NCBI RefSeq assembly: GCF_018614135.1
Contig: NZ_JAGGOW010000120.1
Span: 1-64,000, forward strand
Length of the DNA: 64,000 nucleotides
Direction: 5' to 3'
DNA from: Streptomyces sp. ISL-66
GTDB taxonomy: Bacteria; Actinomycetota; Actinomycetes; Streptomycetales; Streptomycetaceae
Shown here: positions 43,384 through 52,248 of the stretch, one piece after another
Numbering within the stretch: position 1 is the first letter of the stretch
Layout of the letters: every line of letters begins with the position of its first letter
The notes under the pieces: model-generated
The model's database searches: none
Told to the model about the DNA's origin: nothing
Seen by the model: only the letters and a program-made list of their open reading frames with translations
Position numbers and translations under genes: made by a program

Positions 43384-44961
43384 GTGACACCGGACCACGA
43401 AGTACTGGTGATCGGCGCCGGGTTCTCCGGGATCGGCACGGCGATCGGCCTGCGCCGGGCCGGCATCGAGGACTTCGCGGTCCTCGACGAGCAGGACGGC
43501 ATCGGCGGCGGCTGGCACGCCAACCAGTACCCCGGCGTCGCCGTGGACATCACCGCCTTCTCCTACTCCTTCGCCTTCGAACCCATCCCGTCGCTGACCC
43601 GGGCCTTCCCGCCCGGCGCGGAACTGAAGGCGTACGCCGAGCACTGCGTCCGCAAGTACGGCCTCCAGAGCCACCTGCGGCTGAACGCGCGCGTGGTGCG
43701 GGCCGAGTACGACGAGTCGGAGCACCTGTGGACGGTGTTCCTCGCGGACGGCACCTCCACCACCGGACGGTTCGTCATCTGCGCCACCGGCTGGCTCACC
43801 AAGCCCAAGGCCCCCGACATCGAGGGCCTGGACTCCTTCAAGGGCGAGGTCGTGCACACGGCGCGATGGGACCCGTCACTGGACCTGACCGGCCGCAGCG
43901 TGGGCGTCATCGGCACCGGCGCCTCGGCCGTGCAGATCGTTCCGGAGATCGCCCCCGCCGTCGAGCGGCTCCACGTCTACCAGCGCACCCCCATCTGGGT
44001 CTTCCCGAAACCGGACTTCGCGCTGCCCCGCGCCGCCCGCCGGCTGTTCCGGGCGGCGCCGTGGACGCAGCGCCTGGTCAGGCTGCTCACGGACACCGTG
44101 ACGGAGCTCAGCTTCGTGATCGCCATGATCTACCACCGGCAGTTCCCCTTCCTGGTGCAGGCCGGGGAAGCCCTGTCACGGCGCCACCTGCGCCGCGAGG
44201 TCGGCGGGGACCCGGAGCTGATGAGGAAGCTCACGCCCTCGTACAAACTGGGCTGCAAGCGGCCGTCGTTCGGAGCCGGTTACTGGCGCTCCTTCACCCG
44301 CGAGAACGTCGAGCTCGTCACCGAACGCATCGAGCGGATCACCGAGACCGGCATCCACACGGCGGACGGCGGGGAGCAGCTGCTCGACGTACTGGTCCTC
44401 GCCACCGGCTTCCACGTCCTGGAGAACCTGCCCCCCTTCCCGATGCACGGCCCCGGGAACCGGGAGCTCAAGGAGTTCTGGCGGACCGAGCGCTTCCAGA
44501 CGTACGAAGGCAGTTCGGTCAAGGGGTTCCCGAACCTGTGGTTCATCGTCGGGCCGTACTCGTTCACCGGCGGGTCCTGGTTCGGAATGATCGACTACCA
44601 GGTCACCCACGCACTGCGCGTGATCTCGGAGACCCGGCGGCGGCGTGCCACGGAAGCCTCCGTCCGGCCGGAGAAGCACGACGAGTCCTTCCACCGGACG
44701 CTGCGCAGGCAGCCGAACACCGTGTTCCTCGACGAGAGCTGCCGGAGCGCGAACACCTACTACCTCGACGAGCGCGGGGACGCGCCGGCCGTCCGGCCGG
44801 CCACGCGGTACGAGGCCGCCTGGCGGGCCGGTCACTTCGACCTGGACGACTACCGGTACGACCGTGCACCTCACGCGCACACCCACGACGACGGACACGA
44901 CCACACCCGCGACCACACCCGCGACCACGGCTCGGGAGGCCGACGTGCTGAGACTCGGTGA
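43384..44961 (+). CDS. Baeyer-Villiger-type flavin monooxygenase with His-rich tail
   Basis: A 525-residue class B flavoprotein monooxygenase. The FAD site is VLVIGAGFSGIGTAIGLRR, the Baeyer-Villiger fingerprint FKGEVVHTARW starts at Phe152, the NADPH site is VGVIGTGASAVQIVPEIA, and a later ATGF is VLATGFHV. This is the CHMO/phenylacetone-type group converting ketones to esters or lactones. The final ~25 residues are HAHTHDDGHDHTRDHTRDHGSGG, a repetitive His/Asp tail that may bind metal. AAGGAG is nine bases before the GTG. Overlaps the next gene by 17 bases. Confidence 0.9.
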   Translation: MTPDHEVLVIGAGFSGIGTAIGLRRAGIEDFAVLDEQDGIGGGWHANQYPGVAVDITAFSYSFAFEPIPSLTRAFPPGAELKAYAEHCVRKYGLQSHLRLNARVVRAEYDESEHLWTVFLADGTSTTGRFVICATGWLTKPKAPDIEGLDSFKGEVVHTARWDPSLDLTGRSVGVIGTGASAVQIVPEIAPAVERLHVYQRTPIWVFPKPDFALPRAARRLFRAAPWTQRLVRLLTDTVTELSFVIAMIYHRQFPFLVQAGEALSRRHLRREVGGDPELMRKLTPSYKLGCKRPSFGAGYWRSFTRENVELVTERIERITETGIHTADGGEQLLDVLVLATGFHVLENLPPFPMHGPGNRELKEFWRTERFQTYEGSSVKGFPNLWFIVGPYSFTGGSWFGMIDYQVTHALRVISETRRRRATEASVRPEKHDESFHRTLRRQPNTVFLDESCRSANTYYLDERGDAPAVRPATRYEAAWRAGHFDLDDYRYDRAPHAHTHDDGHDHTRDHTRDHGSGGRRAETR

Positions 44962-45373
44962 GGTGCACGGAAGGGACCGTGCCCTGTGCCTGTTCTACGG
45001 ACTCTTCTCCGCCGCCGGCTCCTGCGCCATGGGGGCCCTGGCCATCGACTTCGTCGTGGACAACATCCACGACGGCCCCTTCGGCGTCGTCCGCACCTTC
45101 TTGCGCGACGCACTGACGAACCCGGCGGCCCGGTTCATCTACGCCGACCTGTTCCTGATCTGGGCGGCCCTGGCGGGCTTCATGGTCGTCGAGGCCCGCC
45201 GGCACGGCATCCGCCACGTGTGGGCGTACATCATCGGCGCCCCGGCGCTGGCGCTGTGCGCGAGCTTCACCGCCTTCATGTACGTCCGCCAGCTGAAGAT
45301 CGCGGCCGCCGGTGCCGGGGCACCGAGCCCCGACTCCGCGGCCTCCTACGAACTGACGAGAGGGATGCAGTGA
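44945..45373 (+). CDS. DUF2834-like four-helix membrane protein
   Basis: A 142-residue membrane protein with about four helices: ALCLFYGLFSAAGSCAMGALAI, FIYADLFLIWAALAGFMVVEA and YIIGAPALALCASFTAFMYVRQ are clear. The spacing resembles DUF2834 proteins, often near terpenoid genes but without known function. It could be a membrane scaffold or a small cyclase-like membrane protein; the fact that some small membrane proteins act as terpene cyclases (CarR/CrtY type) makes the latter worth keeping. GGGAGG lies five bases before the GTG. Confidence 0.7.
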   Translation: MLRLGEVHGRDRALCLFYGLFSAAGSCAMGALAIDFVVDNIHDGPFGVVRTFLRDALTNPAARFIYADLFLIWAALAGFMVVEARRHGIRHVWAYIIGAPALALCASFTAFMYVRQLKIAAAGAGAPSPDSAASYELTRGMQ

Positions 45374-47259
45374 TGAGCACCGAGGCCATCGCGTTGACCG
45401 CGAGCGTCGACCGCTGCCTGGCCCTGGCCGCCGGCATGCTCCGAGAGCGCCAAGACCCGGCCGGCCACTGGAAGGGTGACTTCGAGACCAGCCTCATCGG
45501 CGAATCCGGCGAAGTCATCCTGCGCCACTTCCTGCGACTGCCGGACGACGGATCGGTCGCCGCCGCGGCGAAGACCATCCTCAGCGAACAATCGGCCTCG
45601 GGCGGCTGGGCGTCCTACTACAAGGGGCCCGACGAGCTCCTGCTCTCCGTCTTCTGCTACGTGGCCCTGCGCCTCGCCGGCCACGACCCGCGGGAGCCGC
45701 AGATGCGCGCGGCGGCCGGGTCGATCCGCGGCAACGGCGGCATCGAGAGCGTCGACAACCTCATCATGCTCGCCTGGCTCGCCGTGATCGGGCTGTGGCC
45801 GTGGCGCGACATCCCGCTCATCCCGGCCGAGATCGTCCTGCTGCCCAGCAGGTTCCCCGGCAATATCTACCAGATCGGCGCCGCCGCCCGCGGCATCGTC
45901 GTCGCCAACAGCCTGTTCATGGCCGAGCGCCCGGTCGTCCCCGCCGGATTCGGCATCGGTGAACTGTTCGCCCGGCCCAGCACCCGCCGCCGCCCCCCGA
46001 GGCCCGCCGCGCTGCGGATCGGCACCACCCTCAGCCACTGGTACGCCCGCCACCCGATCGGTTTCCTGCGCCGCCGGGCGGTCCGCAAGGCGGCCGACTG
46101 GCTCGTCCGCACCCAGGAACAGGACGGCAGCTGGGGCGGCAACTGGCCGCAGACCGCGAACGTCGTCATGGGACTGGACGCGGTCGGCTTCGGACAGGAC
46201 CGCCCGGTCGTCAAGGCCGCGATGGAGGGACTCGACCGCTACGTCGTGGAGAAGGACGGCCACCGGAGGGTGGAGATGTGGACCTCGGTGGTCATGGACA
46301 CCGCCCTCGCCCTGAACGCGACCGCCGCCGCCGGCGGCCCCGACGCGAAGTCCGCGGCCGGCCCGGCGGTGCGCTGGCTGCTCGCCAACCAGGTCACCGA
46401 ACTGGGCGACTGGGCCGTCCTGACCAAGGACCCGGTCGCCGGCGGATGGCCGTACGAGTTCACCAACAACGCCAACCCCGACGCCGACGACACCGCCTTC
46501 GCGGTGGCCGCGCTGCGCCGGTACCACCCGCGCGGCAGCGACGCCGCCGTCGACGAGGCCTGCGAGCGGGCCGTCCGGTGGATGGAGTCCCAACAGTGCG
46601 ATGACGGCGGCTGGGCGGCCTTCGAGCCGCTCCGCTGGCGACTGCCCGGACGCGACAAACTGGCCGCCATCGGATTCCTCGAAGCCCCGTCCGCCGACGT
46701 CACCGGGCACGTCCTGGAAGCCCTCGGCGCCGACGGCCGGGCCCGCACACCGGCCGCCCTGCGCGGCATCGAGTGGCTGCGCCGCAACCAGCACGCCGAC
46801 GGTTCGTGGCCCGGCTGGTGGGCCTGCTACCACCTGCACGGCACGAGCGCGGCCGTCACCGGACTCACCGCCTGCGGGATCCCGGGAACCGACCCGGCCG
46901 TGGCCCGCGCGTGCGAGTGGATCGTCGCGCACCAGCAGGAGGACGGCGGATGGGGCGAGGACATCCGCGCGCTGCACGACCCGGCCTGGATCGGCACCGG
47001 CGACAGCACCCCCTCGCAGACGGGCTGGGCCCTGCTCGCGCTCGTCGCCGCCGGCCACGCCGACAGCGAACCGGTGAGCGCCGGCCTGGAGTTCCTGGTC
47101 CGGACCCAGCAGGACGACGGCGACTGGGCCGAACCGTGGCACACCTGGGTGGTGCACCACGATGGCCTGTACTGGCGCGACAGCCTGCTGCGCCTGATCT
47201 ATCCCACGATGGCCATGTCGGCGTACCTGGCCGCCACCCGGGGAACGGAGCAGCGATGA
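45373..47259 (+). CDS. Squalene-hopene-cyclase-family terpene cyclase
   Basis: A 628-residue class II triterpene-type cyclase. The protonating motif is Asp370-Ala-Asp372-Asp373 (NPDADDTAF). Several QW motifs are visible (QDGSWGGNW, QCDDGGWAAF, QHADGSWPGWW, QEDGGWGED, QDDGDWAEPW), and TSVVMDTALAL precedes the active-site helix. It fits the SHC fold but differs from hopanoid SHC in the neighbourhood and in lacking hpn genes, so its probable substrate is the polyprenyl chain of a meroterpenoid. It overlaps the upstream stop by one base (TGATG) and the downstream ATG by four. Confidence 0.93.
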   Translation: MSTEAIALTASVDRCLALAAGMLRERQDPAGHWKGDFETSLIGESGEVILRHFLRLPDDGSVAAAAKTILSEQSASGGWASYYKGPDELLLSVFCYVALRLAGHDPREPQMRAAAGSIRGNGGIESVDNLIMLAWLAVIGLWPWRDIPLIPAEIVLLPSRFPGNIYQIGAAARGIVVANSLFMAERPVVPAGFGIGELFARPSTRRRPPRPAALRIGTTLSHWYARHPIGFLRRRAVRKAADWLVRTQEQDGSWGGNWPQTANVVMGLDAVGFGQDRPVVKAAMEGLDRYVVEKDGHRRVEMWTSVVMDTALALNATAAAGGPDAKSAAGPAVRWLLANQVTELGDWAVLTKDPVAGGWPYEFTNNANPDADDTAFAVAALRRYHPRGSDAAVDEACERAVRWMESQQCDDGGWAAFEPLRWRLPGRDKLAAIGFLEAPSADVTGHVLEALGADGRARTPAALRGIEWLRRNQHADGSWPGWWACYHLHGTSAAVTGLTACGIPGTDPAVARACEWIVAHQQEDGGWGEDIRALHDPAWIGTGDSTPSQTGWALLALVAAGHADSEPVSAGLEFLVRTQQDDGDWAEPWHTWVVHHDGLYWRDSLLRLIYPTMAMSAYLAATRGTEQR

Positions 47260-48722
47260 GCGGCGTGACGGTGGTCGGCGGCGGCCTCGCCGGGATGACG
47301 GCGGCCTGGGCCATCCGCAAGTACGGGATCCCCGTACGGCTGTTGGAAGCGAGTCCGGAGCTGGGCGGGATGGCCGGGTCGCGGGTGATCGACGGCCGGG
47401 TCGAGGACCACGGGGTGCACATCTTCCCCGCCTGGTACCTGAACACGCTGGGGCTCGTCGCGGAGCTCGGCATCGAAGGGAACCTGCGCGAGACCGGGAG
47501 CCTGAACCAGCTGCTGCCGGGGGAGTTTCCCACGTTCCGGGCCGTGGTCACCCCGGTCGCCGACCAACTGCTCTTCCTCTACGGGGTGATCGACCTGCTC
47601 GCCCAGAAGTACGGCGGCGCCGGCGCCCGCGACGAGTCCCTCCACGCCTTCCTCCACAGCCGCTGGTACCTGACCGACACGGCGATAGCCGACGTGGAGC
47701 ACCTCTTCGTCGCCTCCAGCGCCGCGGAGAGCCACGCCGTGTCGGCCGCCGGCTTCCGGGGCAGCATCGCCGCCTTCGCCCGCCACCCCGGCAAGGTGAG
47801 GATGCCCAGGGGTGACCTCCAGCAATGGTTCATCGGCCCGTTCCGGCAACGGCTGGAGGCGGCCGGCGTCGAGGTCCGCACCGGCGCGGAACTGCTGGAG
47901 GTCTCCGTGGACGGCGGGCGGCTGAACGCCCTCACCCTGCGCGACGCGGGCGGTGACGGCGCCGCCGTGACCGAGGCCGTCGACGGGCACGTGGTGCTGG
48001 CGGTCCCGCACGGGCGGCTGGCCGTGTTCGGCGGCGCGGTCACCGGCGCGCTCCAACCGGCCTACGGAGTCGAGAAGTTGACCTCCCGACCGCTGGGAGC
48101 ACTGCACATCTACCTGCGTCGGCGACTGCCGGGCATGCCCGCCGACCACGTCCGACTGGTCGAATCTCCGCACGCGATCACCCTCATCGACGTCGGCCAG
48201 GTCTGGGAGGGGCACGACACCAGCCTCCTCAACTGCGTGGTCGGCCGCGTCTCGCACCTCGCCCACCTGTCCGAGGACGAGGCGGTCAAGGTCCTCGTGG
48301 AGGAACTCATGAGCTACATACCCGTCCTCACCTGGGACGACATCGAGCACGTCTGCTACCAACCCCACGACAGGGCGCCGTTCTTCGCCCCCGGGCCCGG
48401 CTCCGACCGGCACCGCCCGGCGAACACGACCGCACTCGCCAACGTGCACCTGGCCGGCGACTTCTGCGCGGGCCCGCCCGGCGTGGCCGGCATGGAGGGC
48501 GCCGTGCGCTCGGGCCTCGCGGCCGCCGAGTCGGTACGGCGGGCCCTGCGGCCCGACGCGGCGCCGGTACGGATCGAGCGGATCGGCGGGGTCAGTCCGT
48601 CGCTCGCCCGCGGCCTGCGGGTGGCGCTCGCGCCGTTCGCGGCGGGCGTCCGGCGGCTGGCCGACAGACAACGCGGACGCGCGCCGGCCACGGCGGACCA
48701 CGGCCCGGGCGTTCGGCCGTGA
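47256..48722 (+). CDS. Phytoene-desaturase/HpnE-like FAD oxidoreductase
   Basis: A 488-residue flavoprotein: [54 protein letters not shown] at the N-terminus is the amine-oxidase/phytoene-desaturase FAD domain. The C-terminal [30 protein letters not shown] is the matching FAD-binding end. In hopanoid clusters a relative (HpnE) works on squalene precursors; here it could desaturate or isomerise the polyprenyl chain or a cyclised intermediate. ATGA-coupled to the cyclase. Confidence 0.85.
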   Translation: MSGVTVVGGGLAGMTAAWAIRKYGIPVRLLEASPELGGMAGSRVIDGRVEDHGVHIFPAWYLNTLGLVAELGIEGNLRETGSLNQLLPGEFPTFRAVVTPVADQLLFLYGVIDLLAQKYGGAGARDESLHAFLHSRWYLTDTAIADVEHLFVASSAAESHAVSAAGFRGSIAAFARHPGKVRMPRGDLQQWFIGPFRQRLEAAGVEVRTGAELLEVSVDGGRLNALTLRDAGGDGAAVTEAVDGHVVLAVPHGRLAVFGGAVTGALQPAYGVEKLTSRPLGALHIYLRRRLPGMPADHVRLVESPHAITLIDVGQVWEGHDTSLLNCVVGRVSHLAHLSEDEAVKVLVEELMSYIPVLTWDDIEHVCYQPHDRAPFFAPGPGSDRHRPANTTALANVHLAGDFCAGPPGVAGMEGAVRSGLAAAESVRRALRPDAAPVRIERIGGVSPSLARGLRVALAPFAAGVRRLADRQRGRAPATADHGPGVRP

Positions 48723-49489
48723 TCGCCGTCGTGACCGGCGCGGCCGGAGGCATCGGCGCCGCCGTGGTGCGCCTGCTCGCCGAACAAGGTGTCACCGTCG
48801 CCGCCGTGGACCTGGACCCCGGCCGGCTGTCCGCCGCGGTCGACGCGCTCACCGCCGAAGGGCTGCCCGTACGGGCCCACCCGGCCGACGTCACGTCGAG
48901 CGCCGAGGCCGACGCCCTGGTGCACGAGGTGGAGCGGGACACCGGGCCGATCGACTACCTCGTGAACGCGGCCGGAGTCCTGCGGCTGGCAGAGGCCCGC
49001 GCGCTGAGCGACCAGGACTGGCACACCACCTTCGCGGTCAACACGAACGGCGTCTTCTTCATGTCCCGGGCGGTCGTCGACCGCATGATCCCGCGCCGCC
49101 GGGGCGCCATCGTCACCATCGGATCGAACGCGGCGAGCACCGCCCGGGCGGAGATGGCCGCCTACGCCGCCTCCAAGGCGGCGGCGAGCGCCTTCACCAA
49201 GTGCCTGGGCCTGGAAGTCGCCCGCTACGGCATCCGATGCAACCTCGTGGCCCCCGGCTCGACGGACACCCCGATGCTGCACGGCATGCACTCCGCCGGG
49301 GACGCGGCCGCCGCGTCCGTCGCCGGGGACCCGGCCGCGTACCGGGTGGGCATTCCGCTGGGCAAGGTGGCCAGCCCCCAGGACGTCGCGAACGCCGTCC
49401 GCTTCCTGCTGTCGCAAGAGGCGGGACACATCACGATGCACGACCTCACCGTCGACGGAGGGGCGACCCTCGGAGCCCAGGTGTACTGA
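48719..49489 (+). CDS. EntA-like dihydrodiol dehydrogenase (SDR)
   Basis: A 256-residue [19 protein letters not shown], then catalytic [28 protein letters not shown] (Tyr-x3-Lys), and the 2,3-dihydro-2,3-dihydroxybenzoate dehydrogenase hallmarks [15 protein letters not shown] and [17 protein letters not shown]. With the PhzD and PhzE genes directly downstream, the substrate is probably trans-2,3-dihydro-3-hydroxyanthranilate, giving 3-hydroxyanthranilate. GTGA overlap with the previous gene. Confidence 0.88.
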   Translation: MIAVVTGAAGGIGAAVVRLLAEQGVTVAAVDLDPGRLSAAVDALTAEGLPVRAHPADVTSSAEADALVHEVERDTGPIDYLVNAAGVLRLAEARALSDQDWHTTFAVNTNGVFFMSRAVVDRMIPRRRGAIVTIGSNAASTARAEMAAYAASKAAASAFTKCLGLEVARYGIRCNLVAPGSTDTPMLHGMHSAGDAAAASVAGDPAAYRVGIPLGKVASPQDVANAVRFLLSQEAGHITMHDLTVDGGATLGAQVY

Positions 49490-50151
49490 TGGCCGGCATA
49501 CCTTCCATCGCCCCCTACCCGCTGCCCCTGCCCGGCGAGCTTCCCCCGGCCGTCGTGGACTGGCAGGCCGACCCGCGCCGGGCCGTGCTGCTCGTCCACG
49601 ACATGCAGGAGTACTTCCTCGACGCCTTCCCCCGGGACTCCTCGCCCGGGGCCCCCCTCGTCCGCAACGCGGCGCTGCTGCGCCGGCGCTGCGCCGCACT
49701 CGGCGTCCCCGTCGCCTACACCGCACAGCCCGGCGGGATGACCCCGCAACAGCGCGGCCTCCTAGTGGACTTCTGGGGGCCCGGCATGCGGACGGCGCCC
49801 GAACACCGCCGGGTCGTCGAGGCCCTCGAACCGGCCGCCGACGACTGGGTGTTCACCAAATGGCGCTACAGCGCGTTCTTCCGGACGGAGCTCCTGGAAC
49901 GGATGCGCGCCGACGGCCGGGACCAGCTCATCCTCTGCGGCGTCTACGCGCACGTCGGCGTCCTGATGACCGCCGTGGACGCCTTCACCCACGACATCCA
50001 GCCGTTCCTGGTGGCCGACGCCGTCGCCGACTTCTCCGAGGCCCATCACCGGCTCGCCCTGGAGTACGCGGCCCAGCGGTGCGCCGCGGTCGTCACCACC
50101 GCGTCCCTGTGCGCGTCCCTGGAGGCGGTACCGGCGGAGGGACCGCGGTGA
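49489..50151 (+). CDS. phzD: PhzD-like isochorismatase (ADIC -> DHHA)
   Basis: A 220-residue isochorismatase-family hydrolase. [36 protein letters not shown] holds the catalytic Asp. [27 protein letters not shown] and [36 protein letters not shown] supply the Lys and the usual Tyr where cysteine hydrolases of the superfamily have Cys. This is the PhzD/DhbB type, hydrolysing the vinyl ether of 2-amino-2-deoxyisochorismate. Overlaps its neighbours by one and four bases, so it is firmly in the operon. Confidence 0.92.
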   Translation: MAGIPSIAPYPLPLPGELPPAVVDWQADPRRAVLLVHDMQEYFLDAFPRDSSPGAPLVRNAALLRRRCAALGVPVAYTAQPGGMTPQQRGLLVDFWGPGMRTAPEHRRVVEALEPAADDWVFTKWRYSAFFRTELLERMRADGRDQLILCGVYAHVGVLMTAVDAFTHDIQPFLVADAVADFSEAHHRLALEYAAQRCAAVVTTASLCASLEAVPAEGPR

Positions 50152-52130
50152 CCGGGGCGAACCGGCCCATCGTGGCCGGGCCGGACCTCACCCGGGATGC
50201 CGTCCGGAACGTCACCGGGGCCGCCGTCCCGGACGGAGCCCGGGGCGACGCCCGGGACCTGCTGGCCCGCGTCCTGGACGGCACCGTGACCGCCTACGCC
50301 CTCCTGCACCGACCGGAGACCACCGGCCCGGACACGCTGGAGGTGCTGCTCGGCGACGCGGCCCCCTGCCCCGCCCTCGCCGACCTGCCGCTTCCCGAAG
50401 CCGCCTCCGCGGCGCCCGGAGGCGCTCACGAACTGCTCGCGCTGGTCCCGTACCGGCAGATCACCGAGCGCGGATTCGCCGCCCACGACGACGGAGAACC
50501 GCTCATCGCGATGACGATCACCGACCAGGAGGCGCTCCCGCTCGCCGCGGCCCTGAGCCGGCTGCCGAACGAGCCGGTCAAAGTCGACCAGGACGCCTTC
50601 GACATCGAGGACGCCGAGTACGCGGACATCGTGCGCCGGGTCATCGCGGAGGAGATCGGCACCGGCCAGGGGGCGAACTTCGTGATCAAACGGACGTTCA
50701 CGGCCTGGCTGCCGGGCTTCTCCACCATCGGCGCCCTGTCCTTCTTCCGCCGGCTCCTGGAACGCGAGAGCGGCGCCTACTGGACCTTCCTCATCCACAC
50801 CGGGGACCGCGTACTCGTCGGCGCGACACCCGAGCGGCACATCAGCGTGCAGGGCGGCACGGCCGTCATGAACCCCATCAGCGGCACTTACTGCTATCCC
50901 AAGACCGGCCCCACGCTCGACGGGGTGATGTCCTTCCTCACGGACCGGAAGGAAACCGACGAGCTGTACATGGTCGTCGACGAGGAGCTGAAGATGATGC
51001 TCCGCGTCTGCCCCTCCGGCGCACGGCTCGTCGGCCCCTACCTCAAGGAAATGGCTCGACTGGCGCACACCGAGTACCTCATCAAGGGCCGCACCGACCG
51101 GGACGTCCGCGAGGTACTGCGCGAGACCCTCTTCGCCCCGACGGTGACCGGCTCGCCGCTCGAGAACGCCGCCAAGGTGATCAGCCGCCACGAACCGAAC
51201 GGACGCGGCTACTACAGCGGCGTGGCGGCGCTCGTCGGGCGCGACGCCTCCGGCGCCCGGACCCTCGACTCCTCCATCCTCATCCGGACCGCCGACATCT
51301 CGGCGGACGGCCGGCTGCGGATCGGCGTCGGGGCCACGCTCGTACGCCACTCCGATCCGCAGTCCGAGGCCCGGGAGACACGGGCCAAGGTGTCGGGGCT
51401 GCTCGCCGCTCTCACCGAGCCCGCGCCCAGCCGCTTCGCGAGCCATCCCGACGTCCGCGCCGCGCTGGCCGCCCGCAACGGGGCCGTCGCCGCGTTCTGG
51501 CTGGACGAGCCGGACGGCGCGATCCCCGAGACGGGCGCGCTGGAAGGCCGCCGCATGCTCGTGATCGACGCCGAGGACACCTTCACGATGATGCTCGCCC
51601 ACCAGATCCGGTCCCTGGGCGTCGAGGTGACCGTACGGCGCTTCGACGAGGAGTACGACACGGGGGCGTACGACCTCGTGGTACTGGGACCGGGACCGGG
51701 CGACCCCCGCCAGGTGCTGCACCCGAAGATCGCCCACCTCTGGTCGGCGGTGTCCCGGCTGCTGGCGGCGGGCCGCCCCTTCCTGAGCGTGTGCCTGAGC
51801 CACCAGGTGCTGAGCGCGCGGCTCGGGCTGAGCCTGGAACGGCGCCCGGTCCCGAACCAGGGCGTGCAGCGCGAGATCGACCTCTTCGGCCGCAGCGAAC
51901 GGGTCGGCTTCTACAACACCTTCGCCGCCCGCGCCGAGGACGACGTGATCGAACACCCCGCCTTCGGCCGGATCGAGGTCAGCCGGGACCGGGACACCGG
52001 CGAGGTGCACGCCCTGCTCGGCCCGCACTTCGCCTCGATGCAGTTCCACGCGGAATCCGTGCTCACCCGGGAGGGGCCGCGGATCATCGGATCCCTGCTC
52101 ACGGAGGCGCTGCGGTCATGCCCGCGGTAG
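50148..52130 (+). CDS. phzE: PhzE-like 2-amino-2-deoxyisochorismate synthase
   Basis: A 660-residue fusion of an anthranilate-synthase component I-like domain and a glutamine amidotransferase. Chorismate-site features are [74 protein letters not shown] and [26 protein letters not shown]. The class I glutaminase has Cys549 in SVCLSHQ and a closing QFHAESVLT His-Glu. Layout and gene context match PhzE rather than TrpEG. No PhzF isomerase is present anywhere in the window, so phenazine is not the product. Confidence 0.93.
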   Translation: MTGANRPIVAGPDLTRDAVRNVTGAAVPDGARGDARDLLARVLDGTVTAYALLHRPETTGPDTLEVLLGDAAPCPALADLPLPEAASAAPGGAHELLALVPYRQITERGFAAHDDGEPLIAMTITDQEALPLAAALSRLPNEPVKVDQDAFDIEDAEYADIVRRVIAEEIGTGQGANFVIKRTFTAWLPGFSTIGALSFFRRLLERESGAYWTFLIHTGDRVLVGATPERHISVQGGTAVMNPISGTYCYPKTGPTLDGVMSFLTDRKETDELYMVVDEELKMMLRVCPSGARLVGPYLKEMARLAHTEYLIKGRTDRDVREVLRETLFAPTVTGSPLENAAKVISRHEPNGRGYYSGVAALVGRDASGARTLDSSILIRTADISADGRLRIGVGATLVRHSDPQSEARETRAKVSGLLAALTEPAPSRFASHPDVRAALAARNGAVAAFWLDEPDGAIPETGALEGRRMLVIDAEDTFTMMLAHQIRSLGVEVTVRRFDEEYDTGAYDLVVLGPGPGDPRQVLHPKIAHLWSAVSRLLAAGRPFLSVCLSHQVLSARLGLSLERRPVPNQGVQREIDLFGRSERVGFYNTFAARAEDDVIEHPAFGRIEVSRDRDTGEVHALLGPHFASMQFHAESVLTREGPRIIGSLLTEALRSCPR

Positions 52131-52138
52131 TCGCGATG

Positions 52139-52219
52139 CACCAAGTACACCAAATACACCAAGTACACCAAGTACGTCAGGCACGCCGAATGCGCCGAAT
52201 GCGCCGAATCCACCGAAGG
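52139..52219 (+). repeat. Nine tandem 9-bp units between phzE and the hydroxylase gene
   Basis: Four (c)accaagta-type units, one diverged unit, three cgccgaat(g/c) units and a last caccgaagg, all in strict 9-base register. In the +1 frame an ATG at 52118 (with GGAGG 11 bases upstream) would read Met-His-Gln-Val, then His-Gln-(Val/Ile) and Arg-Arg-Met repeats for 54 residues to 52282, overlapping both neighbours. Coding is doubtful; the repeat may instead be a binding or spacing element. Confidence 0.6.
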
Positions 52220-52248
52220 CTCGGAAGAGAAGGGACACGGGGAACGAC

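Noticed and set aside
45373-48722. Hopanoid locus
   Set aside because: The SHC-like cyclase and HpnE-like flavoprotein lack squalene synthase genes (hpnC/hpnD) and other hpn genes, and are embedded in an aromatic-prenylation operon.
48719-52130. Catecholate siderophore cluster
   Set aside because: The EntA-like and isochorismatase genes fit, but the synthase is PhzE-type with a glutaminase, and there are no NRPS or aryl-adenylating genes.
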